Origin: an uncultured bacterium
GTDB taxonomy: Bacteria; Bacteroidota; Bacteroidia; CAILMK01
Assembly: GCA_903829945.1 (NCBI GenBank)
Contig: CAIKRV010000093.1
Span: 1 to 43,747, forward strand
DNA: 43,747 nt
Direction: 5' to 3'
Shown here: piece after piece, positions 43,693-43,747 of the stretch
How the letters are laid out: each line of letters begins with the position of its first letter
Position numbering within the stretch: position 1 is the first letter of the stretch
Position numbers and translations under genes: made by a program
Notes under the pieces: model-generated
The model's database searches: none
Seen by the model: the letters and a program-made list of their open reading frames with translations, nothing else
What the model was told of the DNA's origin: nothing

Positions 43693-43747
43693 TTATTTGT
43701 TTAAATGATATTTGGTTAGTTCCCAAATAGTACCGTCATAAAATTCA
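43693..43747 (-). CDS. Tandem lipoprotein-like paralog 4, C-terminal end only
   Basis: The final 17 codons EFYDGTIWELTKYHLNK and stop (43695-43693) of a fourth copy, cut off by the window edge. Sequence and spacing (668 bp to the stop of paralog 3) match the other units. The array therefore continues beyond the window. Confidence 0.8.
   Translation of the reverse strand, partial: EFYDGTIWELTKYHLNK

Larger units (their letters stand above)
41681..43747. repeat. Tandem gene array, unit about 670 bp
   Basis: Stop codons at 41681, 42351, 43025 and 43693 give unit lengths of 670, 674 and 668 bp. Both the 3' ends of the genes and the 49-53-bp spacers (with AAAGGAAAGTTTTAG) are nearly identical, so the whole unit was duplicated, spacer included. 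Confidence 0.88.

Overview
The window looks like a Bacteroidetes contig. The bulk of it (about 2.6-43.7 kb) is AT-rich. Lineage markers are GldH, a type IX secretion (T9SS) C-terminal sorting domain, PorE-like and DUF5723/OmpA outer-membrane proteins, DUF4295, DUF6340 and DUF6600 proteins, menaquinone genes, and many copies of the Bacteroidetes -7 promoter box TAnnTTTG. Exact taxonomy below phylum cannot be read from this sequence.

The left end (1 to about 2.6 kb) does not fit the rest. The first ~123 bases are GC-rich with a coding-like frame, and they abut the C-terminal half of a Bacteroidetes DUF4295 gene. Next come a terminator, a repeat-rich spacer and a PorE-like gene with higher GC. 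Just past that gene lies a membrane-protein gene cut off after about 125 codons. I read positions ~123 and ~2.6 kb as joins (assembly chimera or rearrangement).

From 3 to 9 kb: shikimate kinase and a DUF2130 coiled-coil protein; a secreted thioredoxin with a direct-repeat operator candidate; a DUF6600 Pro/Gln-repeat protein; and a PhoR/PhoB-like two-component pair. From 9.1 to 9.8 kb there is no protein gene. This stretch holds what I consider the most interesting item: two tandem, equally built elements 297 bp apart. Each has a conserved upstream block, a perfect -7 box and a conserved transcript ending in an identical intrinsic terminator on the minus strand. They look like a pair of paralogous small RNA genes upstream of the response regulator.

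From 9.8 to 35.6 kb is mainly housekeeping: GNAT; menF-menD; an OmpA/TSP3 porin-like protein; an acidic ExoX_C-like protein; a MoxR-DUF58-BatD-like operon; a DUF6340 lipoprotein; threonine aldolase; an NdpA-like protein; a GyrI-like protein; a tyrosine phenol-lyase/tryptophanase with TPL-type residues; DUF1801; a PAP2-like protein; rpoN; asnS with a helical insert; an amino-acid permease; the gldH-ricT-holB cluster; and glutamate dehydrogenase.

From 35.7 kb to the end is a secretion-related accessory region on the minus strand. It contains a very large T9SS metalloprotease with beta-helix and PKD-like repeats, split from its signal-peptide part by one in-frame TAA. Upstream is a tandem array of at least four near-identical small lipoprotein-like genes, the last cut by the window edge.
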